Part shown: positions 50,227 through 61,545 of the stretch, piece by piece
Position numbering within the stretch: the stretch's first letter is position 1
Layout of the letters: the number at the start of each line of letters is the position of its first letter
Assembly: GCF_018070465.1 (NCBI RefSeq)
Contig: NZ_JAGPXT010000011.1
Coordinates: 62,001 to 126,000 of the forward strand
Length of the DNA: 64,000 bases
Reading direction: 5' to 3'
DNA from: Micromonospora sp. C95
Lineage (GTDB): Bacteria > Actinomycetota > Actinomycetes > Mycobacteriales > Micromonosporaceae
Position numbers and translations under genes: made by a program
The notes under the pieces: generated by a model
Seen by the model: the letters and a program-made list of their open reading frames with translations, nothing else
Database searches by the model: none
Told to the model about the DNA's origin: nothing

Positions 50227-52617
50227 ATGGGTTCCCGCAGTAGGAGTCTGCGTACCAAGGTGGTGGCCCTGTTGGCCGCACTTGTGGCGCTGTGGGGCTT
50301 CACCGCCTGGGTCACCGTCCGCGATGGAGTCAACCTGCTCGGCGTGCGGGCGCTCGACGTGCAGGTCTTCGACCCCACGGAGCCGCTGCTGCTGCAGTTG
50401 CAGCTGGAGCGGCGTACCTCGTTGGTCCACCTGGGACGCCCGAACGACGCGCAGCTGGACGAGCTGACCCGGTTACGTGAGCGCACCGACCAGTTGGCCG
50501 CCGAGTTCGCCGAGTCGTCCGACAACTGGCAGGTCGGCCTGCTCGGCAGCGACGCGTTGCACGACCGCATCGCCGAGCTGAAGCGGCAACTGGCCGCGCT
50601 GGCCGACGCGCGTACCGCCATCGACGGGCGCAACATCGGCCGCAGCGACGCCGGTGCGACGTACACCGCGCTGATCGGATCGATCTACGCGGTGTACGAC
50701 GAACTCGGCAATGTCGACGACGACCAGATCGCCGATGACACCGCACAACTGATCCGGCTCTACCGGGCTCGGGAGCTGCTGTCCCAGGAGGACGCCCTGC
50801 TGGCCGGCGTGCTCGCCGCGGGCCGGATCACCCCGGCCGAGCGGGCCGAGTTCACCCGGGTCGTCGGTGCCCGTCAGTTCGTCGCCGAGCAGGCGATCGT
50901 CCGGCTGCCCGAGGCCGACCGGCGCCGCTACGAACAGCTGGTCACCGGCGCGAACTTCCGGCGGCTGGCCGACCTGGAAACCCGGATCATGAACGGCGAC
51001 GGCACCTCCCGACCGCCGTTCTCGACCTCGGACTGGTCGAACGTCACCGCTGCGGCGCTGATCGAGATCGGTGACGTGGTGCTGGCCGGCGGTGACGACA
51101 TCGTCAAGAACGCCACACCGGTCGCGATCGGCGTCATCGTCCGGCTGGTCCTCGGCGCAGGTCTCGGCCTGCTCGTGGTCATCGCCTCGGTGGTCGTCTC
51201 GATCACCACGGCCCGGGCCCGGGTACGGCAGTTGCGCCGACTGCGCGACGCGGCGCTGGAGTTCGCCGACGAACGGTTGCCGCGCGTTGCGGAGCGGCTC
51301 GGGCGCGGTGAACAGGTGGACATCGCCGAGGCGGCACCGCCGCTGCGCTTCGGTGACGACGAGATCGGCCAGGTGGGCCGGGCCTTCGACGTGGTGCGGC
51401 AGAGCGCCGTCCGCACCGCCGTCGAGCAGGCCGAGCTGCGTGGGGCCGTACGCGAGGTGTTCCTGGGCCTGGCCCGGCGTACCCAGGCCCTGGTGCACCG
51501 GCAGCTCGCTCTGCTCGACTCGATGGAGCGGCGCGAGCACGACGCCGAGGAACTGGAAGACCTGTTCCGCGTCGACCATCTCGCCACCCGGATGCGGCGC
51601 AACACGGAGAACCTGATCATGCTCTGTGGCGCCACCCCCGGCCGGGCCTGGCGCCGCGGTGTGCCGATGGTGGACGTGATCCGGAGCGCGGTCGGTGAGG
51701 TGGCGGAGTACACCCGCGTCACGGTGCTCGCGGTCGGCGATGTCTCGCTGGCCGGGCGGGCCGTCGGTGCGGTCATCCACCTGCTCGCCGAGCTGATCGA
51801 GAACGGACTCGCCTTCTCGCCGCCGCACACCAGGGTCGAGGTCCGTGGGCAACTGGTCGCCAACGGCTTCGCCATCGAGGTCGAGGACCGCGGTCTGGGC
51901 ATGACCGAGGAGGACCGCGCCGCCGCCAACCATCGGATCGGAGACGGTGGCGAGCAGACCCGCGCCGATGCGGCCCGGCTGGGCCTCTACGTGGTGAGCC
52001 GGTTGACCGACCGGCACGGTGTGCGGGTCCGGCTCCGGAAGTCGGCGTACGGCGGGACGACCGCCGTGGTGCTGATCCCGAGCGACCTGGTCATCGGGGA
52101 CGAGACCGAGCCGAGCAGGCCGGCGGAGGCCTCGGCGGCCGGCGCCGATGGATCCGGACTGTCGACCGACTCCCGACGTCGTGCGGGGCACGATGCGGCG
52201 TTGGACGGACCGACCATCCCGATCGGACTGCCGGTCAACTCCACGTCCGGCGACGGCCCGCCGTGGCCACCGCACCGGCCGGCGCGTCCCGGCCCGGTCG
52301 CTGGTGCGGTCTCGGCCGCCGGTCCGCCGCCCGAGCTGGGCGACCCCACAGTTACCGGGATCGAGCCGACCCGCACCGAGTCGGGCCTGCCGGTCCGGGT
52401 ACGCCAGACGAGCCTGGCACCGGGGTTGCGGGCCGAGCCCGCGGCGGTGGCGGAGAGCGACGACACGATCCGGGAGCCGGAGCAGGTCCGGCGCATGATG
52501 AGTTCGTACCAGACCGGCACCCGGCGGGGACGTTCCGACGCCGCCCGGCTGCTCGGTGCTGGCGGTCGGCCCGGGCCCGACGATGAGTCCGACGACGCCG
52601 ATCAACAGGCGCCCTGA
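50227..52617 (+). CDS. cvnA: Conservon sensor kinase-like protein (CvnA)
   Basis: A 796-residue membrane protein. Two helices (about residues 12-30 and 295-325) enclose an external nitrate/nitrite-sensing-type helical domain. Then come a HAMP-like linker, the conservon dimer segment VDHLATRMRRNTENL (about residue 455), and an HATPase domain with LLAELIENGLAFSPP (N-box) and EDRGLGMT (G1). No convincing phosphoacceptor His box is seen, as usual for CvnA. The last 170 residues are disordered, Pro/Gly/Asp-rich. First gene of the conservon, which couples membrane signals to a small GTPase. Confidence 0.92.
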   Translation: MGSRSRSLRTKVVALLAALVALWGFTAWVTVRDGVNLLGVRALDVQVFDPTEPLLLQLQLERRTSLVHLGRPNDAQLDELTRLRERTDQLAAEFAESSDNWQVGLLGSDALHDRIAELKRQLAALADARTAIDGRNIGRSDAGATYTALIGSIYAVYDELGNVDDDQIADDTAQLIRLYRARELLSQEDALLAGVLAAGRITPAERAEFTRVVGARQFVAEQAIVRLPEADRRRYEQLVTGANFRRLADLETRIMNGDGTSRPPFSTSDWSNVTAAALIEIGDVVLAGGDDIVKNATPVAIGVIVRLVLGAGLGLLVVIASVVVSITTARARVRQLRRLRDAALEFADERLPRVAERLGRGEQVDIAEAAPPLRFGDDEIGQVGRAFDVVRQSAVRTAVEQAELRGAVREVFLGLARRTQALVHRQLALLDSMERREHDAEELEDLFRVDHLATRMRRNTENLIMLCGATPGRAWRRGVPMVDVIRSAVGEVAEYTRVTVLAVGDVSLAGRAVGAVIHLLAELIENGLAFSPPHTRVEVRGQLVANGFAIEVEDRGLGMTEEDRAAANHRIGDGGEQTRADAARLGLYVVSRLTDRHGVRVRLRKSAYGGTTAVVLIPSDLVIGDETEPSRPAEASAAGADGSGLSTDSRRRAGHDAALDGPTIPIGLPVNSTSGDGPPWPPHRPARPGPVAGAVSAAGPPPELGDPTVTGIEPTRTESGLPVRVRQTSLAPGLRAEPAAVAESDDTIREPEQVRRMMSSYQTGTRRGRSDAARLLGAGGRPGPDDESDDADQQAP

Positions 52618-52702
52618 CCGGGGTGCGCTGCCCGGTCAGCCGGGGAGAACGGTCAGGCCCGAGTGAGCCGGTGATGAGCCGGAGGAGAAGAGGGACGACG
52701 AC

Positions 52703-53125
52703 GTGGCGCAGAAGACGGCTTCGAGTGCCGACCTGACGTGGTTGCTGGATGATCTTGTTGGCCGGGTCAAGCAGGCCGAGCACGCGGTCGCGTTGTCCGC
52801 CGACGGCCTGCTGATGGCCTCCTCGCAGGGGCTCAGCCGCGACGACGGCGAGCACCTGGCAGCGATGGCGGCCGGCATCCAGAGCCTGGCCCGTGGCGCT
52901 GGCAAGCGGTTCGGTGGCGGGCAGGTGCAACAGACGATCATCGAGATGCAGTCGTCGTTCCTGTTCGTCACAGCCGCCGGCCGCAACGCCTGCCTGGCGG
53001 TGCTGGCCAGCGAGGACGCCGACGTCGGTCTGATCGCGTACGAGATGGCCATGCTGGTCACCCGGGTCGGCAAGTACGTCGCGTCGCCGCCCCGGCCGGC
53101 CGAGCAGACCGGCGGAGAGCAGTAA
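52703..53125 (+). CDS. cvnB: Roadblock/LC7 domain protein (CvnB)
   Basis: A 140-residue roadblock/LC7 protein: LTWLLDDLVGRVKQAEHAV, LSADGLLMASSQGL and a beta-rich centre. Roadblock proteins bind small GTPases and scaffolds, here presumably the conservon GTPase. GTG start with GGACGACGACG ahead of it. The GTPase gene follows after 30 bases; a DUF742 gene would normally lie between. Confidence 0.93.
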   Translation: MAQKTASSADLTWLLDDLVGRVKQAEHAVALSADGLLMASSQGLSRDDGEHLAAMAAGIQSLARGAGKRFGGGQVQQTIIEMQSSFLFVTAAGRNACLAVLASEDADVGLIAYEMAMLVTRVGKYVASPPRPAEQTGGEQ

Positions 53126-53155
53126 CCCTACACAGCATCTTCGAGGCGGTTACCA

Positions 53156-53755
53156 ATGGACTACGGGCACGCTGAGCGGCCGTCGGGCGCGGCCACGCTG
53201 CCCACCGCGATCAAGATCCTGATCGCCGGCGGGTTCGGGGCGGGTAAGACCACCTTGGTCGGTGCGGTAAGCGAGACGCGCCCGCTGCGGACCGAGGAGG
53301 TGCTCACCGAGTCGGGAGTGGGCATCGACGACCTGGAGGGCGTCGAGACGAAGCGGACCACCACCGTCGCGATGGACTTCGGCCGGATCACCATCAGTGA
53401 CGATCTCGTGCTGTACCTGTTCGGTACCCCGGGTCAGGACCGGTTCTGGTTCGTCTGGGACGAGTTGGCCCTCGGGGCGATCGGCGCGGTGGTGCTCGCC
53501 GACACTCGTCGGCTGGCCGACTGCTTCCCTTCCATCGACTACTTCGAGGGCCGGGGAACACCGTTCCTCGTCGCGGTCAACTGCTTCGAGGGAGCCCGCC
53601 GGTATCGGCTCGACGAGGTGCAGGCGGCGCTGAACCTCGACCCCGAGGTGCCGGTGTTGCTCTGCGACGCCCGGCAGCGGGAGTCGGCCAAGGAGGTGCT
53701 CATCATGCTCGTGGAGCACGCCATGAAGACCCGGGCGGCCGGTCGCACCGACTGA
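53156..53755 (+). CDS. cvnD: Conservon small GTPase (CvnD)
   Basis: A 199-residue Ras-like GTPase. G1 GGFGAGKTT (about residues 24-32), G2 Thr in ETKRTTTVAMDFG, G3 GTPGQDRF, and the guanine-specificity region NCFEGARRY in place of NKxD, which is the conservon form. It signals with CvnA and CvnB. Convergent with acnA across a strong terminator. Confidence 0.94.
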   Translation: MDYGHAERPSGAATLPTAIKILIAGGFGAGKTTLVGAVSETRPLRTEEVLTESGVGIDDLEGVETKRTTTVAMDFGRITISDDLVLYLFGTPGQDRFWFVWDELALGAIGAVVLADTRRLADCFPSIDYFEGRGTPFLVAVNCFEGARRYRLDEVQAALNLDPEVPVLLCDARQRESAKEVLIMLVEHAMKTRAAGRTD

Positions 53756-53772
53756 CGGGGCCTGCAGAAGCT

Positions 53773-53805
53773 GAGGGCTCCCACCCCGGCGGGGTGGGAG
53801 CCCTC
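53773..53805. terminator. Perfect bidirectional terminator between cvnD and acnA
   Basis: Fifteen-base arms 53773-53787 and 53791-53805 pair without mismatch around a 3-base loop, midway between two convergent stop codons. Confidence 0.88.
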
Positions 53806-53818
53806 ACGGCATCGCGAG

Positions 53819-56659
<2,841 letters not shown>

Positions 56660-56740
56660 GTCGTACTCCTTCACACCAGCGACCGTGAGTAGTCCTGAGC
56701 AGTCTTTCGCACCGGTCGGAGCGCTGCCGTGCTTAGGCAA

Positions 56741-56787
56741 CACTTACCGCCGATTCGCGCCATCAACAAAACCGTACGTCCGTCTTG
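56741..56787 (-). promoter_or_regulatory. acnA promoter with AcnR-like operator
   Basis: On the minus strand -35 TTGTTG (56769-56764) and -10 TAAGTG (56746-56741) are 17 bases apart, giving a leader of about 75 bases. The element AAACCGTACGTCCGTCTTG (plus-strand 56769-56787) touches the -35 from upstream. It matches the element before acnR at 17 of 19 positions and has the same placement. Confidence 0.6.
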
Positions 56788-56851
56788 CTATTGGCGCAAC
56801 CCGGTGTCACCAGGTGGGCGGGAGGTGCCTCCCCTCGTGGCGGGACGGGAG

Positions 56852-57053
56852 CCAGCAACTTCGGGGGATGTTGCTGGGTCGCGTTGTTTTGACACGGCAG
56901 TTTCCCTCTGCGGTGGCCTGTCCGTCGCGTGCCGTCGTAGCGTCCGGCCCCCCGCCGCCATCGGCGTGGTCCCCGCTGGCGGCGAGGCGAGGCCGCAACT
57001 TCGGGGATGTTGCTGGCTGGCTGCGGTTTCAGGCTGCAACATCCCTGATGTTG
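56852..57053. repeat. Three related small hairpins between acnA and the C39 gene
   Basis: CCAGCAAC/GTTGCTGG (56852-56859 and 56870-56877), GCAAC/GTTGC (56995-56999 and 57009-57013) and CAACATC/GATGTTG (57037-57043 and 57047-57053). The first two share the loop TTCGGGG(G)AT and look like copies of one element. No gene is seen between 56788 and 57148. Confidence 0.6.
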
Positions 57054-57100
57054 TCGCATCCTGCGGTGCGGTGCGGTGGTGGGGATTGGGGGTGGGGACG

Positions 57101-57136
57101 ACGAAGGGCCGGCCCCGGGTGGGGCCGGCCCTTCGT
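57101..57136 (-). terminator. Perfect 16-bp terminator of the C39 gene
   Basis: Arms 57101-57116 and 57121-57136 pair perfectly around gggt, 12 bases past the stop codon of the minus-strand gene. Confidence 0.85.
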
Positions 57137-57148
57137 GGTGTTGGGTTG

Positions 57149-57808
57149 TCAGGAGGTGGCGGTGTAGCCGCGGGTGGCGATCCAGTCGGCGAGGGCGTCG
57201 ATGCTCATCCGGTAGGAGGCCTGGGCGGGGTCGGCGGAGTCGGCGATGGTGACCGTGTCGCCGCCGTCGCGGTAGCCGACGACGCTGATGTAGTGGCCGC
57301 CTTCGAAGCTGTGCGTGGTGCCGTCGGTGTCGGTGGCGGTGCCGGCGATGTTGGCGACCACGGCACGGCCGTTGTCGACGGTGCGGACGATGTCGTCGCG
57401 CAGCTTGTCGGTCTGCTTGTCGTCGGCCTTGGTGTCGGTGATCTCGACCGACTTGTAGACGTCCTTGCCGGTCTCCTTGTTCAGTACCGGGGTGATGTCG
57501 TTGATGGAGTTGGTGCCGGCCTCGGTGGTGCGCATTTCCTTGGCCATGGTGTCCACGTCGATGTTCTTGCCCTGCACGCTGAGTGCGTTGCGGGCGGCGG
57601 CGGGGCCGCAGTAGTAGAAGTTCGGCTGCGCCTCGTAGCGGACGCCGAGTTCGCGCTCGCCACCGGCCTTGCGGTCGGTCTGTACCTGTGCGGCCGGCTT
57701 GGTGGTGGGGGCGGCGTGGGCGGCGACGGCGGGGCCGGCGATGCCACCGGCGGTGGCGGCGGCTGCGGCGATGGTCAGGGCGGTCTTGCGCAGGATGGTG
57801 GTAGCCAT
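57149..57808 (-). CDS. Secreted C39-like papain-fold protease
   Basis: A 219-residue secreted protein. Signal peptide: basic start then a long Ala-rich hydrophobic core to about residue 32 (AHA-AP). The mature part is C39/papain-like with Cys67 in YYCGPAAA, His172 in GGHYISVVGY and Asp190 in IADSAD, in the right order for a catalytic triad. Substrate unknown; similar actinobacterial proteins are extracellular. The ATG at 57808 lies 11 bases after GAAAGG; a GTG at 57820 would touch that site. Confidence 0.85.
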   Translation of the reverse strand: MATTILRKTALTIAAAAATAGGIAGPAVAAHAAPTTKPAAQVQTDRKAGGERELGVRYEAQPNFYYCGPAAARNALSVQGKNIDVDTMAKEMRTTEAGTNSINDITPVLNKETGKDVYKSVEITDTKADDKQTDKLRDDIVRTVDNGRAVVANIAGTATDTDGTTHSFEGGHYISVVGYRDGGDTVTIADSADPAQASYRMSIDALADWIATRGYTATS

Positions 57809-57924
57809 GATGGTCTGCACCTTTCGGTCGGGGGTGCGTGGCGGTGCCCGCGGTAAGGGGGATGCGGGTGGGCCTCGCGTGAAAGGGAAGACGTGCTACG
57901 AGCTGGTCCGTTGCCCGGAGACGG

Positions 57925-58137
57925 TGTAACGCCGGGTGGTGCGGGGTCATTCCGGGGCTCGCGGCCCGGCCGGATGTAACGCCGGGTGGGCCGGGATCAT
58001 TCCGGGGGCTCGCCCGGCCCGGGGGATGTGACGCCGGGTGGTGCCGGAGTCATTCCGGGGGATCCTCGCCGGGGGGCCTGGTGCGATGTTCCGGGGGGTG
58101 TAACGCCCGGCGGTGGGGGGTCATTCCGACCCGGCCC
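57925..58137. repeat. Four spaced repeats of a ~32-base unit
   Basis: Units beginning TGTAACGCCGGGTGG and closing with TCATTCCGG start at 57925, 57975, 58027 and 58099 (spacings 50, 52 and 72). Copies 1 and 2 are closest; copy 3 has TGTGACG and copy 4 a shifted centre. The region lies between the divergent C39 and beta-helix genes; no gene is seen in 57809-58396. Confidence 0.75.
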
Positions 58138-58396
58138 GGGACGCGGCGCTGGGGGCGCTCGCGGTTACGCCATGTACAACCACCGGCCCGGGTCCACGAT
58201 TCCGCCGGTGCGGTGACCGACGCCACCACAAACCGGAGCTTTCCGGACATAAGGCGTCTGAATGCACGTCATCAGGTCCGCCCGCCTGTGCCGGTGCCCG
58301 GGTGGCATGGCGGTGGTGTGACTGGCGAGGCGTTTTCGGCCGGGGAGATGGGGAAAGCGGCGGCCGGCAGGAGGTAACGACCGAGGGGAGAGGTCC

Positions 58397-60070
58397 GTGC
58401 GGCAGCAGGACCGGTCCACCGCCATCCGCGAGCGCCTGTCACCGGTCGCCGGTGCGCCGCTGTGGTGCGACGCGCTTGATTTCGGACTTCGGGGCGATGG
58501 GGTCACCAACGACCAGCCCGCGCTGTCTGCGCTGGTCGACCGCCTGGGCGAGGGATACGCCGCCGACAGCCGGGCACGGGTCATCTACTGCCCGCCCGGG
58601 ATCTACTCGATCCGGGACGCGGGCACGGTGTGGCGCAGCGGGGTGTCACTGATCGGCGCCGGGCCGGGAGCGACCCGGTTCGTGCTGAGCAACGAAGGCA
58701 ACCGCGCCGACCCGACGCCGCTTGCCTTCTGGACCACGGTGCAGCACGGCGCCGACCGGGACCGGCACATCGCCGACTGCACCTTCGCCGACTTCGAGAT
58801 CGACGGCTCGGGCGTGGCCATGGCCGAGTACAGCTATCTGGCCAAGGGACTCGGCCTGCAGTACGTGGTGCGGGGCGTCTTCCGCAATCTCTACATCCAC
58901 CACACCGGCGCCACCGGACTCGGTTGCGACTTCCTCCAGGACAGCCTGATCGACGGCGTGGTGGTGGTCGGGTGCGGGCGGCTGGACACCGGTGAGGAGA
59001 TGGGCGGTGCGGGCATCGGCATCGGCATCGGTGGCTGGGGTGCCGTGGAGCGTTGCACCATCAGCAACTGCACAACCCTCGGCAACGGCACCAACGGGAT
59101 CTTCCTTGAGCTGCAGAAGCCGTACTGGACGCCGCCACGCGGGTACCGCATCATCGGCTGCCACAGCCAGGCCAACCGGTTCGGCATCTCGGACTGGGGC
59201 GCAGACGGCCTGATCGTCTCCGCCTGCACGCTCACCGGGAACCTGGAGGCCGGCTTCGACGTCTCTGCCAACGGCACGGCCGGTATCGCCGGCCGGGGCG
59301 GCATCCTGAGCGACTGCGTGATCGACCGCAATGTCCGCGACGGGATCAGCGTGGGCAACACCCCCGGGCCGTACACGATCCGGGGCAATCGGATCAGCGG
59401 CAACGGCTGGTACGGGTACCACCAGCACAGCCTGGGCAACGGCTACGAGGGCCCGGCGTCGGATGTCGTCGTCGACAGCAACGAGTTCTGGGACAACGGT
59501 CTGGACGGGATCCGGGTGGACCGGCCGATGGTCGACGCGACGGTGACGAACAACCGGATCCGGAGCAACGGCCGGCAGTGCGCCCCGGCGGCCACCGGCT
59601 CCGGGGAGTCGGTGCGATACGGCCGGCGTGCCGTGTCCGACCGGGCGGCAGCGTGGTCGATCGACGGGCACCGCGGCAAGCTGCTCCGGGTGGGGTCCCG
59701 ACTGGCGCTTGTGGTCGGCAACACCGAGATGGAGTTGGAACTGGCCGACCTACGGCCGGACGCTGCGATCGCCTGGAACGAGGACGTGCCACCACCCGGC
59801 GCGCGCTACGAGTTGCCGGCGGCGGCACCGGTACGGGCCGGAATCACCGTCAACGCCCACTTCGAGTCCGCGACAGTGCGCGGCAACCGGATCTGGGACA
59901 ACCGCGACGACCCGACCCAGAGTTACGGCATGTGGATCAGCGATCAGGGTGCCTGTGTCTCCTGCCGGGTCGAGGACAACGACCTGGCCGGCAACGCCGA
60001 GGCCGCGCTGCGACTGGACAACCAACCGGTCGGCGGCCGGTGGGACCGTAACCACGCCGAAGTGGACTGA
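58397..60070 (+). CDS. Right-handed parallel beta-helix protein
   Basis: A 557-residue protein. The N-terminal part has the pectate-lyase-superfamily opening DFGLRGDGVTNDQPAL, followed by a long run of beta-helix coils (about residues 110-390) with repeated Asn/Gly turns such as NRISGNGWYGY and NEFWDNGLDGI. A separate segment near residues 405-475 interrupts the helix, which then resumes to the end. No signal peptide is seen, so export would need another route. Such folds usually cut or bind polysaccharides; no catalytic set is obvious. The GTG start has GGGGAGAGG just upstream. Confidence 0.85.
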   Translation: MRQQDRSTAIRERLSPVAGAPLWCDALDFGLRGDGVTNDQPALSALVDRLGEGYAADSRARVIYCPPGIYSIRDAGTVWRSGVSLIGAGPGATRFVLSNEGNRADPTPLAFWTTVQHGADRDRHIADCTFADFEIDGSGVAMAEYSYLAKGLGLQYVVRGVFRNLYIHHTGATGLGCDFLQDSLIDGVVVVGCGRLDTGEEMGGAGIGIGIGGWGAVERCTISNCTTLGNGTNGIFLELQKPYWTPPRGYRIIGCHSQANRFGISDWGADGLIVSACTLTGNLEAGFDVSANGTAGIAGRGGILSDCVIDRNVRDGISVGNTPGPYTIRGNRISGNGWYGYHQHSLGNGYEGPASDVVVDSNEFWDNGLDGIRVDRPMVDATVTNNRIRSNGRQCAPAATGSGESVRYGRRAVSDRAAAWSIDGHRGKLLRVGSRLALVVGNTEMELELADLRPDAAIAWNEDVPPPGARYELPAAAPVRAGITVNAHFESATVRGNRIWDNRDDPTQSYGMWISDQGACVSCRVEDNDLAGNAEAALRLDNQPVGGRWDRNHAEVD

Positions 60071-60078
60071 GGGGCGCC

Positions 60079-60285
60079 TCAGCCGTCGTCGTCGGCCGGG
60101 GAGACCGAGTCGGCCGGGGAGACCGAGCTGGCCTCTGCGTGCCGGTCGCGCAGCCGGGCCCGGATCTCCTCCGGGGTGTACGCGCGCCGCCGCCGTTCCG
60201 CTCGGGCGATCACCACGCCGGAGGCCGCGACACCGGCCAGACCGGCCAACCCGAGGACCTTCCACCACCGCATCCGTCGCCGCAT
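60079..60285 (-). CDS. Small membrane protein, unknown function
   Basis: A 68-residue protein: basic start, one transmembrane helix (about residues 9-26), then a very basic stretch and a tail with a doubled SVSPAD repeat encoded by a direct DNA repeat near 60090-60130. ATG at 60285 (a second ATG four codons later). The -10-like TACCCT lies 6 bases upstream on its strand. Confidence 0.65.
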   Translation of the reverse strand: MRRRMRWWKVLGLAGLAGVAASGVVIARAERRRRAYTPEEIRARLRDRHAEASSVSPADSVSPADDDG

Positions 60286-60290
60286 CCGCT

Positions 60291-60297
60291 TAGGGTA
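60291..60297. promoter_or_regulatory. Shared -10 region of two divergent leaderless genes
   Basis: TAGGGTA reads TAGGGT on the plus strand (8 bases before the ATG at 60305) and TACCCT on the minus strand (6 bases before the ATG at 60285). Both neighbours lack a ribosome site, so one element may serve both. Confidence 0.4.
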
Positions 60298-60304
60298 GTC
60301 CCCT

Positions 60305-60964
60305 ATGAGCATCAGCCTGGACGAGGCGGTGGAGCTGACCCGTACCGGCGATCTGTGGGTCTTCCGTGGCCGCAGCGTGCCCGACCGGGCCATCCAGTTG
60401 ACCACCAACAGCCCGGTCAACCATGTCGGCATGGCGGTGGTGCTGGACGACATGCCGCCGCTGATGTGGCACGCCGAGCTGGGCCGGTCGCTGCCGGACC
60501 TGTGGACCGGCAGCCACCAACGTGGCGTGCAGTTGCACGACCTGCGCGACGCGGTCTGCGTCTGGGGCAACCGGTACGGCCAGCGTGGCTGGCTGCGCCA
60601 GCTCGAGCCACCGGCCGATGCGGAGATGGAGCGGTCGGTGCTGCGGACCGTCGCCCGGCTGGACGGCACACCGTTCCCGTCCACCGCGCAGCTGGCCTGG
60701 CGTTGGTTGCGGGGCCGGGTACCGTCGACGCGGTTGCCGCTGCCAGCGGCGTGGCGACGCGGCCAGACGGCGCGGGACCTGGCGCTGGAGACCGCGTACT
60801 GCGCCGAGGTCGTCGCGGTCACCTACGAGGCGATGGGTCTGCTGCCGGTCGGACGACGACCGAGCTGGTACGACCCGGGCCGGTTCTGGAGCGGGGACGA
60901 CCTGGGTCTGCACGGTGGTGCCCGGCTGGGCAGCGAGATCGAGGTGCGGATCCCGCCGCGTTGA
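60305..60964 (+). CDS. Permuted papain-fold hydrolase (YaeF/YiiX type)
   Basis: A 219-residue NlpC/P60-superfamily protein in the permuted order. Catalytic His40 is in NHVGMAVV and Cys166 in YCAEVVAVTYEAMGL, with Glu168 beside it. The lipid-facing variants of this group act as amidases on lipids or proteins. No signal peptide is seen, so it should be cytoplasmic. Confidence 0.8.
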   Translation: MSISLDEAVELTRTGDLWVFRGRSVPDRAIQLTTNSPVNHVGMAVVLDDMPPLMWHAELGRSLPDLWTGSHQRGVQLHDLRDAVCVWGNRYGQRGWLRQLEPPADAEMERSVLRTVARLDGTPFPSTAQLAWRWLRGRVPSTRLPLPAAWRRGQTARDLALETAYCAEVVAVTYEAMGLLPVGRRPSWYDPGRFWSGDDLGLHGGARLGSEIEVRIPPR

Positions 60965-61001
60965 GGTTTCGGCCTGACGCGCTCCGGCAATTGGTTGCGG
61001 C

Positions 61002-61391
61002 GTGACTGCTTCCACCGATCTCGACCTGCTGACCGACTTCTTCGACCGGTACGGGGTGGCGTTGACTGTCGGTGACGTGCCGGCGATCGCCGGCTGTTAC
61101 GCCCTGCCCGGGCTGGTGGTCGCCGACACCTACAGCTTCTCGTTCAACTCGCCGGCTGCCGTCGCGCTGTCCTTCGTGGGCGCCGCGCCGGACTACACCG
61201 AGCGCGAGCTGGTCGCGGCGCACGCCGACATCGAGCAGGTACAGCAGATTTCCGCGCTGCTCGTGGAGGTGGCGGTGCGGTGGGAGTTCCTGGACAGCCA
61301 GGGCCGGCAGGTGCCCGGCGAACGGTACCGCTACCTGCTGCGCCGCACCGAGCAGGGGTTGGCCATCTGCACCGTGGTCCGGACGGGCTGA
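61002..61391 (+). CDS. NTF2-like protein
   Basis: A 129-residue cone-shaped SnoaL/NTF2-type protein: helix FFDRYGVALTVGDVPAIAGCY, then alternating strands with RYRYLLRRTEQGLAICTVV at the end. Members are diverse, from isomerases to binding domains. GTG start 37 bases after the hydrolase gene; likely cotranscribed. Confidence 0.75.
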   Translation: MTASTDLDLLTDFFDRYGVALTVGDVPAIAGCYALPGLVVADTYSFSFNSPAAVALSFVGAAPDYTERELVAAHADIEQVQQISALLVEVAVRWEFLDSQGRQVPGERYRYLLRRTEQGLAICTVVRTG

Positions 61392-61545
61392 GCCAGCGGG
61401 ACGACGCTGGCCGCCGACCGGCCAGGTAGGGCACGTCGCTGGTTGCGAAACGTCGCGCGGGTCGGACGGCTTCGGCGCCTGCCCGTTTCGCGCCCCGGGC
61501 CGGCGTGACTAGGCTGCCCGTCGGCGACGACGAGTGGGGACCTCA

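Noticed and set aside
57925..58137. CRISPR array reading of the spaced repeats
   Set aside because: Only four imperfect units, unequal and similar spacers, no cas genes, and the between-unit DNA is itself related.
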